A stretch of 64,000 bases of DNA from Crossaster papposus (GCA_037893245.1 JBAIAA010000321.1:1178001-1242000); one strand, 5' to 3'. Positions 1 to 9,925 are shown, counted from the first letter of the stretch. The notes: generated by a model not told the origin, from the letters alone. Translations and numbers: made by a program.

Positions 1-430
1 TAAGTGCACTCTTAATTTACGCAAATTTTGCAAAACGTTTTTACAACTTTTTATGTAAACAAAGATAACGGTGTAAGGTAAATGCTAATAACAGTTTTCT
101 TCATAAACAATTTACGGACGAAAGCAATTTGACAAATAAGTGCAAATTTTGCAAAACGTTTCTACAACTTTTGATGTAAAAACAAAAAACAGCACATTGT
201 CTGGCAACGCTGCTGCCAACACTTGATGTAAAATAACGGACCTTTTTTTACAGATAATAGTAATTGTACAAATAAAATGTATAAATATTTTACGCAAATG
301 TTTCAAAACTTAACTACAACATTTGATGTAACAATAAAAAACAGCAAAATGTCTGGCGTCTCTGCTGCCATCACTTTTGATGTAAAATAACATATATATT
401 TGTTACAGTGTAGTCATCGTGCTTGCGGAA
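1..430. repeat. three diverged short tandem repeats
   Basis: Three related segments begin near 21, 142 and 294, each opening with a GCAAAT-TTGCAAAAC-like block, then ACAACTTTTGATGTAA. The second and third also share AAAAACAGCA, TGTCTGGC and CTGCTGCCA. Spacing is about 121 and 152 bp, so these are diverged copies, not a clean satellite. No coding potential is evident; the repeat may continue left of the window. Confidence 0.6.
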
Positions 431-1101
431 GTTTGTGTTTTTTAAAGAATTATTTGGAGGTAATGTACATGTATATTTTATGTGCTACACGTACATCATG
501 CACAGGGCCTTTGAAGTTGATTTAAAATATATGCTTTCCCGGCTATTTTAAATCATTTTTCATTCAAATACACAAACTCTCACATTAAATTTCGTCCGAG
601 AAAAAGATTCACGCGCTTTTACCAAACCAATTTTAGTCTACCAATTTTAGTTTACCGTTCAATTTGAAATGTTTGTCAGTCGGGAATATTGGCCATTACA
701 GATCAAATTCGTCTAAGCTGTTGCGGAAAGGCAGAGTTCAAAGATCGAATTCGCCTATCTGATCAATTTCAAACTTATGTTAAAGAGGTTTGATGTTTGC
801 TCGACTCAATCACCAACCAGACTGTGCATAAGCTTGAATTTGATTGATATAAGACGAATTATTTTTTCTGAATGCTACATTTCCGCAACAACTTAGATAG
901 TTTGGGTAACATCTGACCACTATTTCCCTTTTTTTATTAGCAGACATATGATGGAACTTGAATAGAAGGCTATCAGACTTTCTTTACAGCTAAATATGTA
1001 CAAATGTTTAACAGTATCCACTCATGTGCAAATAATATAGTCTGTTGTATCTAGGTGGGCTTTTGTAACCACATTTTAACTCTTGCACCTGCGTCTGCCG
1101 T
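431..1101. other. AT-rich non-coding stretch, nothing recognised
   Basis: No convincing reading frame, RNA gene or repeat was recognised. Short dinucleotide-rich and poly-T patches occur, as elsewhere in this flank. Confidence 0.5.
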
Positions 1102-1479
1102 TTAAAGGTAGGATACACCATTTGCAGATATCAACAAATATTTATACCGAATTATTATGAAACATCTTACTTTTTTAAAAGTAAATAATGATACTAGGCA
1201 TCCAGCAAAATGATTGCGCTAGATATCCTGTAATTGTTCCAAAAATTGAATTTGAAAAAAAAAACAATTATAAAAACAATTCACGATCGCCGGACGGCGA
1301 TTGCGAACAAAACAAGAACAAGAAGAACTGCCCAAAGCCGGTTGAAAACGAACGCCGTTTTTTCTCAGCATCCATGATTGTAAACCTTTGGACAGGTTAA
1401 ATTATATTTACTATACAATACAACCCTCCAAATCCACCCTATAATTTAAGCAATTACCAATGGTGTATCCTACCGTTAA
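1102..1479. mobile_element. TTAA-flanked inverted-repeat element (MITE-like)
   Basis: The left end at 1106 reads AGGTAGGATACACCATT and the right end at 1475, read on the minus strand, CGGTAGGATACACCATT, so about 16 of 17 terminal bases match. TTAA abuts both ends (1102-1105 and 1476-1479). The body is 370 bp with no transposase; a 70-codon frame inside looks like chance. TTAA duplication is used by piggyBac and Kolobok-type elements, but the ends do not start with the CCC typical of piggyBac, so the superfamily is open. Confidence 0.6.
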
Positions 1480-1571
1480 AAAGAGCAATGGAGATCAGTG
1501 GTCATGACAAGGTTGTCTTTGGGGTCTGAATTCATAATATGATGTAGATTAATAGGTAAAACTGCTTGTAT

Positions 1572-2125
1572 GTGTTACTATAGTCTTTGGGCAAGACGTA
1601 GTCTGGTTTCCCGACCTGATAATTTGTTTAGGCCTAGACGTCTACATTGTAAGTCAGGTAGCCGCCGGCGACACAAATAAATAATGACGCAATACAAGCT
1701 GCGTAGCTATTATTTTATTAACGTTACCTTACAACCACTTAACTCCCGGAAACACTCGAACATCGCAAACGTTAACGATAATACCCGACTGTCAATAGAA
1801 CGTGTTCGAGCAACTTTGGACATTTTCTGAAACTGGAGGAATTCCTCCAGTTTTGATCACGTGACATCGGCGGCTACCGGACTTAATATTCAATTAGAAA
1901 TAATCAGAAATATTTTGGTCTGGGAATCAGACTATGCAAGACGTTGCTTAACCTACCGCCGCGGGAGGGCGATATCGCGACAAATCATGATCACCCACGA
2001 ACCACAGACATGTGCTACAAACCTATATTGATCGGTTCGTGGGTGACAAAGGTTTGTCGCGATAGCGCAATCTCACGGCGGTGGGTTAAGTAACGTTAGT
2101 GCCCAAAGCTAGACCAGTGTTACTA
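1572..2125. mobile_element. outer foldback MITE with 9-bp target duplication
   Basis: GTGTTACTA occurs at 1572-1580 and 2117-2125 and looks like the target duplication. Between them the arms are inverted: left TAGTCTTTGGGC at 1581; right, on the minus strand from 2116, TGGTCTAGCTTTGGGC. The arms continue inward as TTAACC-ACCGCCG, a CGCGACAAA block, and CACCCACGAACC (1992-2003) against its complement (2034-2045), so without its insertion the element is almost one hairpin of about 190 bp. The left arm is split by another element at 1600-1935. No coding capacity. A 9-bp duplication fits Mutator-like or Merlin-like families; this is inference. Confidence 0.7.
1600..1935. mobile_element. inner MITE nested in the outer foldback element
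   Basis: GCAAGACGT at 1591-1599 is repeated at 1936-1944, as expected for a target duplication made when this 336-bp element entered the left arm of the outer element. Its ends are inverted: left AGTCTGGTTTCCCGACC, right on the minus strand TAGTCTGATTCCCAGACC. Duplication length (8-9 bp) and the opening T-A/G-GTCT resemble the outer element, so both may belong to one superfamily. It is non-coding. The insertion order is unambiguous: inner is younger. Confidence 0.7.
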
Positions 2126-2519
2126 GATAAATTAGCTAAGTAGAATTGTTTGTATCGTTGTAGACAACAAGATTATGGGTAATGTTTATGTTAGGGCTTT
2201 TGCTTATGCAGATAATTTCAGTTTATTGTCTTAAATAAAATAGTCGATATTTGTGAAGTATGCTATTGTAAAGAGTCTGTTTTGGTATCAAATTTAATAA
2301 AGCACAAGCCAAAGTTGTTGATAATATTATTCACCATGGGCACTTGTTGTCTAATAAAACATGTTTTATTATGTTGGCACAAATTGAAGTATGTTAACAA
2401 TTGTAATCGTCAGTGTAATTTTATTTTCCTGGTTTAAGTACACTAGTTATAATATTGTAATACTTTTTTTTCTTAAATATTGAGTACCAGTTTTTATGGA
2501 ACGCAGGGCCGTTCGTGTT
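2126..2519. other. AT-rich non-coding stretch
   Basis: No gene or repeat recognised. Many short poly-T and TTAT runs. Confidence 0.45.
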
Positions 2520-2681
2520 TTGGCGAGGACAACCAATACCTATTTAGGCCATCGGTCATTGCCCCGGTTGAGCGTTTTGGCGACCTCGCGATTGGTTGTG
2601 CTGTGATCACGTGATTGTTTCGACCAAAGTTGAACCGAGGGTCGAGGTTTGTTGGCACTCAAAAATAAAGATGGCAAAAAG
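2520..2681 (+). promoter_or_regulatory. possible promoter and first coding exon of a host gene
   Basis: A locally GC- and CpG-rich patch carries a CCAAT box (2533-2537), an inverted CCAAT (2591-2595), a CACGTG E-box (2608-2613) and two TTTTGGCGA motifs. It is followed by ATG at 2671 in a good start context (AAAGATGGC), three codons, and a consensus 5' splice donor (AG|GTAAAC, GT at 2682-2683). This could be the promoter, 5' UTR and short first coding exon of a plus-strand gene. No downstream exon was recognised before the tRNA array, so this is tentative. Confidence 0.25.
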
Positions 2682-2689
2682 GTAAACAT

Positions 2690-3480
2690 ATTGCGAATTT
2701 ATTCGAAAATCATTATTTTTCCTTAGTTTGTATAGTTTTATTTAGCTAGACGTGTTCCCATTGACTTGTTGTTTTATTTTGTGTACAACAACTGTATTTT
2801 GCCAACAATTGTTTATTGTTATGCAGTGATATCTTGGAGTGATACCAACTCATAATAAACTCACAATAAATAAAACTGGAGATAATTTACACTTCTCATT
2901 GTTTAATTTATTTATCTATTTGTACAATGTGTCGTCATTATAGGTTTTAGTTTATTTTAGGCTTCTAGGCCTATAACATGGTTTTGTGCACTTCTAATGT
3001 TATTTAAGAATTTGGGGAGTTATTTTTGTCCTAGAACGAAAGATTTTGGTCTCAATAGCATAAATCTCGAAGATCTTAGAGAAAATGGTTAGGGTAAACA
3101 AGTTAGGACTGTTTTAATGTTGTGTACATCTCTATGGGATTGTCTACCCAAGTGCCTATTTGGAGGTACATGTATATGTGAATCCCCTAACTCATCCATT
3201 TTCGAAAATTACAGAAAAAACTAAATGTGTATACACTTTATAGCGGTCGCAGTGCACCAAGACGCTTACGAAAGCAAGAGAGGGCGCTTTGGTAATTGTT
3301 TACTAAATTGAAAACTAAATCTAATTTGTGTAATTGGGATCAGTTACGAAATAAGAAAACATATACGAGGCAGGCCTAATTAGCGAGATACAGCGGTCCC
3401 GATCCCTTTAATAAACCACAACGCCTTTAGAACATTCATTTTTGACATTTAATATATCTCTAAGGATAAGAAACTTATCA
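2690..3480. other. non-coding stretch downstream of the possible exon
   Basis: No frame, RNA gene or repeat boundary recognised. If 2520-2681 is a real first exon, this is intron. Confidence 0.4.
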
Positions 3481-3499
3481 AAGCCGATCAAATAGAAAC

Positions 3500-4450
3500 T
3501 TGCATTGGCAAATTTTAACACGCGGCAAGACGAATAATAAGGTTATGCCTTTTTTGGAAAAGCCGTATTATAATTTGAATTTCTACCTTTGCCTCAAAAG
3601 GTTTTCTGTTGTCAGAGGGCAAACGGAGGGGTGCACCAAATTGGTACGTTATGACATGTTTGACCAAGGCCTTGGCCACAGTTTCAGCACGCTGATTTCT
3701 GGTAGGCACTGCCCAAGTGTACTTATTAAAACATCAGTTAATACATAGAGGTCCTCGTATCCATCCAAATGAGGGCTTCAATGCGGTGATGTTTACAGCG
3801 AGAACTTTTAAAATAGCTGTGGCACGTAGCATCCCCATCGGTGGCTTAATTAGTGTGTCTACTTGGTGGTTTGTAAATTTCAAACCTCTTACATCTTCCG
3901 CACCAGGCCTTCACTGCAGCCCCATTCGCAGCCGGAAGAAGAGTGGCCGAATTCAAGATTATGGAAACACCAGAGAGGACGGGACAACCAGTCGCTCACC
4001 AGGAACACGGTCATGTTACATCTAGCAGCTGAAAAGAACACCACCTGTCCGGTACAACTGCCCCTAATGCTCAATAAGGCGTGATACATCTCAATGTCTC
4101 CCGCTCTTATTTTGTTAGACTTTGATCCCTCGCATAATAGGCAATAACCCTCTGGAAAATCACATCTTGCCATTGTACTTGTCTAATATTTATACCTCGG
4201 CAAGCTCCGGTTTCCCTCACTGTCGTTGACGCGAATGTGATGACACTGGACAGGGGGCCAGCCCGTTCTGGCATTGGTGTTTCAAACAAGGGCAGAGAGG
4301 GCACTGGGGGACACCCATCGGAGCTCTGTGGCACTCAGGTTTGTTGTGTCCAGATACTTTAGAGGGTTATGGTCAGTGAGCACGACGTTTCTGTTCTCCG
4401 TAATGAAGTCATGAAAGGCTTGGCACTTGGCCTAGCGGATGGCCCATAGT
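3500..4450 (-). pseudogene. decayed Ty3/Gypsy-like pol fossil (RNase H to integrase)
   Basis: Read on the minus strand from about 4450 downward, short stretches match Ty3/Gypsy pol in the normal order: an RNase H-like segment (LTDHNPLKYL-type motif, near 4380-4340), then zinc-finger/integrase linker-like remains, then part of the integrase core (about 3709-3570, with AETVAKALV followed by a GAPL-LPSDN-type stretch). No long terminal repeats, gag or reverse transcriptase are recognisable nearby. The copy is heavily broken, with many interruptions, and looks old. It is a fossil with no function inferred. Confidence 0.65.
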
Positions 4451-4499
4451 TCCAGCTTTATTTTTCATGTGTTATTTTAAAGACAGCATTCTGTCCAGC

Positions 4500-5045
4500 T
4501 TTACATTGAGGTAAGAGTCTCCACCCCCCCCCCCCCCCCCTCCCTCCACCCCTCCCACCTTTCTCCCCATTCCCCACTCCTGGGGTGTCTTTATCGATCA
4601 AAGTTAATATTTCAACATGCATTACACCCAGGACCTTTGAAAAGCCACATGTCAAATGTAAGGCAATTTTCTGTATAAACAATAATATACAAACACTACG
4701 GGGGGGGGGGGGGGGGGGGGGGGGGGAGGAAGGGGGGGGGGGGGGGGGGGGGTCTCGCCCACCTTTTCCCCCCATTCCGAACTTCTGGAGTGTCTTTATC
4801 GATCAAAGTTAATGTTTCAACATGCATTACACCCAGGACTCTTGAAAAAGCCCCATGTCCAATTTAAGGCCATTTTCTGTATACAAAGAATGCAGACACG
4901 GTGTGGGAAGAGAGAAGGGAGAGGAGTGTTGTCTTCGCAAACCTCCCAATCCCCCACTCCTGGGGTGCCTTTATCAATTAAAGTTAATGCCTCATCCAGC
5001 TTCATTACATTCAGTACCTGTGGAATTACTAGGACCAACATTGAG
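4500..5045. repeat. three tandem repeats separated by G/C homopolymer tracts
   Basis: A segment containing TGTCTTTATCGATCAAAG occurs near 4587 and 4791, and as a diverged form near 4966 (spacing about 204 and 175 bp). Each copy starts with a CCCCACTCCTGGGG-like motif and the first two continue through CATGCATTACACCCAGGAC and AAGCC-CATGTC. A C-rich tract lies near 4525-4560 and a G-rich tract of about 55 nt at 4699-4752, so length instability at the tracts probably accompanied the duplications. Proline- or glycine-rich frames here are artefacts of the homopolymers. Confidence 0.6.
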
Positions 5046-5350
5046 GTGATCGTTAATTGAAACTCCTAAAACGTGTATTTAGATTGGTTTTACAGGTATT
5101 TTACGATTATTTTGTATATTATAGGTTTTCCCGGCGAGTTTACAAATTGTTCTGATCATTTGCATATCCGATCAAATTTGTGTTTCTTTTTAATTGCTGG
5201 GCATTCAATTTAGATTTTTTTGCACTCCTTTTTATTTTTCGGAGCGTTCAGTTTAGTTCTGTGCATTTTATTTTGTTTTGGGGCCCACAATACTTAATAC
5301 GCAGCATTTGTCAAAGTTGTCAAACTTGTCATACTTCTAGGAAAGATCAG
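5046..5350. other. non-coding stretch
   Basis: T-rich sequence between the G-tract repeats and the first copy of the unnamed repeat family. Nothing else recognised. Confidence 0.4.
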
Positions 5351-5351
5351 T

Positions 5352-5545
5352 TTGTTGGGTTGTTGTGTGTTTTTTTATCAATCCTAGAGTTAGCTGCAGT
5401 GAATCAGAACTCATTGTATATGGAAAGGAGAGGGTGTTTATGGGAGTTTTCACAAGCCAGAACTATTTCTCATCGTTTTCGTAACAAAATTGTGAGATGC
5501 TGAAACGGTTCTTCTGCGTGAGGTATTATAGGATTTTATGTTTGT
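5352..5545 (-). repeat. unnamed repeat family, copy A (inverted)
   Basis: This segment is the reverse complement of about 5960-6150. Shared blocks include the complements of GCAGCTAACTCTAGGATTGA, TTCTGGCTTGTGAAAACTCC and GAACCGTTTCAGCATCTCC. It faces copies B and C across a unique spacer (5546-5684), forming a large imperfect palindrome. No coding capacity; element class unknown. Confidence 0.7.
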
Positions 5546-5684
5546 GGCTGGTCTGCAGAGATACATCTGTATATCTATGATTTGCTGGTACGCCAGCAAT
5601 GTGGTTGCGTAACTTTACTGCCCAGAGCGTAATTCTTAATTTGTTTTGTTTTGTTCTTATTGAGATATGCTTCTGGGAGGTCTG

Positions 5685-5967
5685 AGTTCTGATTCACTGC
5701 AGCTAACTCTAGGATTGATCAAACAAACACACAACAAATTAAATGATTATTCCTTAAAGTATGCCTGCATAAACCGGTTTCTCCTTTCATCTTTAACTAA
5801 CAAACATAATAGTCCCACAGAAAAAAAGTGGAAAAAATCTACATAACCCAGCGTTACACGTCCTTCAATTAACTGTATTTTCCATGTGACCGAGAATCGT
5901 TCTAATAAATTAAAAAAACGTAAGCCGCATGTATGATTACGCCCCTTTCCAATAAACATAAACATAC
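5685..5967 (+). repeat. unnamed repeat family, copy B (uninterrupted)
   Basis: It is collinear with 6100-6229 followed by 9515-9665. It shares CTAACTCTAGGATTGATCAA, ATGCCTGCATAAACCGGTTT, CATAACCCAGCGTTACACGT and GTGACCGAGAATCGTTC. At 5793-5796 it carries a single TTAA exactly where copy C is split by the piggyBac element, so it is a paralogous empty site. No protein is encoded. Confidence 0.75.
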
Positions 5968-6229
5968 AATCCTATGATACCTCACGCAGCAGAACCGTTT
6001 CAGCATCTCCAAAAACCATAACGAAAACGATGAGAAATAGTTCTGGCTTGTGAAAACTCCCACCACATACACATCCTCCCCTTCCCATATAAAATTAGTT
6101 ATAATTCACTGCAGCTAACTCTAGGATTGATCAAACAAACACACACACACAAAATAATTATTCCTCGAAATATGCCTGCATAAACCGGTTTTTCCTTGCT
6201 ATTTTCTAGCAAAAGCACTTTATCTTTAA
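5968..6229 (+). repeat. unnamed repeat family, copy C, left part
   Basis: This continues head-to-tail from copy B and repeats its order through the AAACCGGTTT block, then stops at TTAA (6226-6229) where the piggyBac element begins. The remainder of copy C resumes at 9515. A short CA-dinucleotide run lies at about 6138-6150. Confidence 0.7.
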
Positions 6230-6775
6230 CCCTTTCACTCCCAGCCACTATGCAAGAGATTACCCTTGTTTACCACAGATATTAGGAGCTCAGTGTGACT
6301 CTAGCCCCATTGGTATTTGAGCAATTTCATTGAAGTGCGCCCTCAACACACTGTGTTTACATGCATACTATACATATACACTTGCTGAGATATTTGTATG
6401 TAAAACTGATTGCAAAAATAAGTGTACAAGGAAAACAAATTGTGTGCATCTATTTATTTTGTAAGTGTAAAAGCACAATAATGAAATAATTAGATACGTA
6501 TTTACACTCGGGGAAAAAGTAATACAAACCGGTAATAATTCAAAACATGTGATAAATACGGCACATGTTTCAGATTTTGTTTACATGTGGAAAAACAATA
6601 ACTTGTATGAGAATTTTTGTTTTTAATTCCTTTGTTATTTTCTTGAAAATGAACCATTTACTTGTATTCGGTGCATACACATGCATCAAAAGCCATTATA
6701 AAATTTTTTTCCTGGAAACAAACTATTTACTTGTACATGTATTTACTGTACAGACATACATCATAAGTAATTATA

Positions 6776-6905
6776 CCCCCCCCCCCCCCCCCCCTCCCCC
6801 CCTCCCCCCTCCCCCCAAATTAATGTTGGTTTGGAGTGTAATCTGCAGTGCGTCCGACGCCTCATTTTCTTAACATTGATTTTTTTTTTGGGGGGGGGGG
6901 GGGGT
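6776..6905. repeat. C tract facing G tract inside the piggyBac 3' region
   Basis: A C-rich run of about 40 nt (6776-6817, broken only by T) is followed about 75 nt later by a G run (6890-6904). The tracts are complementary and could pair in single-stranded DNA or RNA; the G strand could also form a quadruplex. They lie just beyond the transposase stop codon. Confidence 0.7.
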
Positions 6906-8528
6906 TGTTGGCAAATACATGTAGTACAATCAAGTGGTATGGTAATTCTCAAAGCAAGGAACTATGCACATAGGCTTCATGCATTGCTTACATATAATCA
7001 CCGTTTGTTTTCGCCGGCCTAATTTGCGGTAACTGCAAACAATGCAGTCGGGTTTCTTTCCATTGCGGTTTTTGCCAGGAAAGTGCTGTTGTCTTGCCAA
7101 ATCAATAGGAATATGGTATCTCAACTGACTTGTTGCATTACGTTCCCAACCCAATAGCAAGCCCTGTACAATCCCTATACGAAAATCAAGGTTACTGACA
7201 TTTTTGCTCCCTGCTGTGCTGTTAAATATGACTCTGCTATTGACAATACATATATTGAGAAGATGGTAAAAAACTCGTTTCCACCATTTCAAGCTTCTGT
7301 GGGTATGATTGTAGTACTGAAAACACTGGTCTGCTAAATCTGTGCCTCCCATATTTAAATTGTAAGATGAAATACATTCGGGCTTCATAACTTCACGAAA
7401 TCCAGAAGTGCTCTTTTTACATCGAGTTTGCTTTTTTGACACTGCAGTGCTGCCGACATTAGTTAAAAATGTTACAGATTTTTTGTCTTGCCAAACCATG
7501 CACAATTGCCCATCTTTTACCAAAAATATTGGGTTGCTACCTTTCTTCATTTTATGATTTTTTGGATTTGCGACCTCGGGTATTCCCTTAGCAGTATATC
7601 GAGCAGTTCCGCAACATCCAAAGCCTTGTTCAGACAGTTTTGCTATCAGCGACGGATTGTATAGTAATTATCACAGTATATGACGTGTCCCTTATTCTGA
7701 AGTGGTTTGACTAATTCTATAACCACTTTTCCAGGGACTGTCAGGTTTGGTGGATGGCAGTCTGATGACTCGGAATCTACATGTACCTTATCCTTTACAG
7801 TTGTTGTGTTGTCAGCACCTGTGTACAGTTCCCAATTGCACGTGTATCTGGATTTACTACAATTTAATGAAAATGCTTTCATCCCACGTTTTACTGGTTT
7901 GTTGGGTATGTACTGAATAAAACTTAAGCGTCCCTTAAATTTCAACATACTCTCGTCTGGAGACAGATTCTGCGCAGGTTTATACAGGTTAAGAAACTTC
8001 GGGATAATGACTTCTATCAAGGGCCGAACTTTGGAAAGTTTGTCTTGTTTAGCCGAGGATTCACGAGGAATTTGGTTATTGGAGATGTGGAGAAACCGAA
8101 GAATTGAACTGAAACGATTTCTCGACATTACCGACGGAAAAAGGGAATTTCAAAATTTCTGACGTTGACCAATACATTCTATATTGAGGTGATTTGTTTA
8201 TGCCCAAAGCAATGATAAGTGCTACAAATGCCATCATTTCGGGAACGTTGGTTGGGTACCAGGAGAACTGTTGTTCAGGATTTGAGTCTATTGTTTGCTG
8301 TGCATAGCGATTAGTCTCGTCGACGAGCAAATCCCACACGAGTTGGCAAAAATACAGCATGAAGATCTCCACTGCCGAGAGTGTTCCGCAGTCGCCAGTT
8401 GGGCCAGGATTTCCAGTGAACTGCACAGTCCCACAATCGTAGTGGTCTCGTCGTTCCCAACCAGATCGGAAATTGGCTTTTCCGGTTCTTGATTTGGAAG
8501 AACTTGGATGGCCGTCATCTTGGGTAGG

Positions 8529-9020
8529 CTGCAAAAGAAGCAAGATCAAATTTGATTATCGGTCCTATATTTGTTAATGCTAATTTGCAGCACATGCCTA
8601 AAATGAATATTGCGCTGAGAAAAGAACGATCATGGTGGTCTCAATAGTCGTTGCAGATATGTCATGAATGTGAATGCCTTGTGTATGGTATTGACTGTGA
8701 TTGGCATAGTGAATCATCTTCTAAATTCTTGCCAAATATAATACATAATAATACGGAGTCTAAATACCAGGCCAAACGGCCTACGAAGCTATTCTTATTT
8801 GAGGTTAAGACTACTACTACTGCATCTTTTTGGATGCAAAATTGCACGACAGGCTATACCATGTTTATGGGTGGAGGTAAATTTATATAGGACTGTAATC
8901 TGTATTCATTTGATGTACATGCACTGCCACTGGCACTGTACATACATCAAATAAATACAGTTATACTCTAATTTCCGTTATACTCGAGGGCACCTACTCA
9001 AGCCTGTATCATGCGCTTAC
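8529..9020 (-). other. intron of the piggyBac transposase gene
   Basis: The intron is 492 nt with donor GTAAGC (GT at 9020-9019) and acceptor CTTCTTTTGCAG ending at 8529. It joins two phase-0 exons. An imperfect hairpin lies inside it (8900-8960). Confidence 0.75.
8900..8960. other. 61-nt near-perfect hairpin in the transposase intron
   Basis: CTGTATTCATTTGATGTA on the left pairs with TACATCAAATAAATACAG on the right, about 22 bp with few mismatches, around a loop that itself contains a short CTGCCACTGGCA-type palindrome. It may be a tiny palindromic insertion or a structural element of the intron; no function is assigned. Confidence 0.6.
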
Positions 9021-9514
9021 CTCTTGAAATTCTGCTGTGTTTTCGCCGAGCATGCTCTCGTCGTCCGAAGACTCTTCAGTGTCATCATTTAAGTCAGATC
9101 CGGAATCACTATCTGCTAAAATCTCAGCCAAAATGTCATCATTGAGGATTTGTTCCATTCCGATTGCAAAAACACAGCGATACGTATAACCTACTTCGAC
9201 CGCAATGGATATGCATGGGACGCGACGCTATAATGTCGCGCGTCGCGTCAGTCACGTGACCGGTAGCTAACCTATTCACGTACACGTACACCACTGCCTG
9301 CATGCAATGCATATGGATATGGCGCGCTAACTTCAAAAACTTTATTCTGTCAGCAGAGGGCGCCAAACCAATAACTCTCAAGCAGTGTTTTCGCTGGTGA
9401 GATAAGTTGCCTTGGTCTCCAAGCTCATGGCAAATCGTGGGAACTTTTTGTCGCCCACGGGTTCCAAGCATATCACAACAAAGGCTCTTTTTGGAACCCG
9501 TGGGATTGAAAGGG

Positions 9515-9680
9515 TTAACTAAAAAACCTAATAGTCTCACAAAAAAAGAAAGAAAAAATCCACATAACCCAGCGTTACACGTCCTTCCTCATGTGACCGA
9601 GAATCGTTCAAATAATAACAACAAACGTGAGCCGCATGTATGAATACGCTTTTTTCCAATAAACACGATGATACTCTAAC
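9515..9680 (+). repeat. unnamed repeat family, copy C, right part
   Basis: From the right TTAA this resumes the order of copy B: CTAA-AACCTAATAGTC, CATAACCCAGCGTTACACGT, GTGACCGAGAATCGTTC, GTGAGCCGCATGTATGA and CCAATAAACA. It completes copy C, which began at 5968 and is split by the piggyBac element. Confidence 0.72.
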
Positions 9681-9835
9681 CCGGCCACCCGTACGGCTGT
9701 CGTAGGGGCGTGCATTTGTATCTTTGGATTTGAATATTGGCTCAAAACGATCCATGTAAGCTCACACACAATAACACGTCATCGGGTCACATGTTGATCT
9801 TGGACCAATCAGAATGATAAATTAAATTAAATTTA

Positions 9836-9925
9836 ATGTTCTTCCCATATGACCGAGAATCGTTCTAATAATAAAACAAAACGTGAGCCGCATGTATGAT
9901 TACGCTCTTTCCCAAAAAACACAAC
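9836..9925 (+). repeat. unnamed repeat family, copy D (fragment)
   Basis: A short fragment shares GACCGAGAATCGTTCTAATA and CGTGAGCCGCATGTATGATT with copies B and C. Only this part of the family unit is present. Confidence 0.65.

Larger units (their letters stand above)
6930..9158 (-). pseudogene. piggyBac transposase (PGBD-like), two exons, two frameshifts
   Basis: Transposases of this family excise and insert the element at TTAA through an RNase H-like fold with three acidic residues. Exon 1 (9158-9021) encodes 46 residues starting MEQILNDDILAEIL, an acidic N-terminus usual for the family. It ends at a GTAAGC donor. Exon 2 starts at 8528 after a clean polypyrimidine-AG acceptor and stays in frame. 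Three catalytic motifs are visible: SPDESMLKFKGR, VIYCDNYYT and NMGGTDLADQ. A C-terminal cysteine-rich zinc-binding domain (C-x2-C and C-x2-C-x4-C patterns) ends near 6930. A one-base shift lies near 8138, in the T/C run before MSRNRF, and a second near 7648, just after CDNYYT. No other stop is needed to explain the gene. It is a recently inactivated copy rather than a domesticated gene. Confidence 0.88.
6226..9518 (-). mobile_element. piggyBac DNA transposon with both ends and TTAA duplications
   Basis: The element occupies 6230-9514. TTAA flanks both ends (6226-6229, 9515-9518). The left end reads CCCTTTCACTCCCA and the right end, on the minus strand, CCCTTTCAATCCCA: 13 of 14 bases match and both start with the CCC typical of piggyBac termini. 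Near the right end lies a perfect 14-bp subterminal palindrome (CCCACGGGTTCCAA at 9454-9467, complement at 9491-9504). The single gene runs on the minus strand. Length is 3,285 bp. Structure and ends are intact, but the gene has two frameshifts, so this copy is probably not autonomous. Confidence 0.9.

Noticed and set aside
4458-4812. proline- and glycine-rich frames on both strands
   Set aside because: They are translations of C/G homopolymer tracts.
6565-7022. proline- and glycine-rich frames in the piggyBac 3' region
   Set aside because: They come from the C and G tracts, outside the transposase gene.
9139-9540. 133-codon minus-strand frame at the piggyBac 5' end
   Set aside because: It overlaps the element terminus, and the true first exon is in another frame with a splice donor and family-like acidic sequence.
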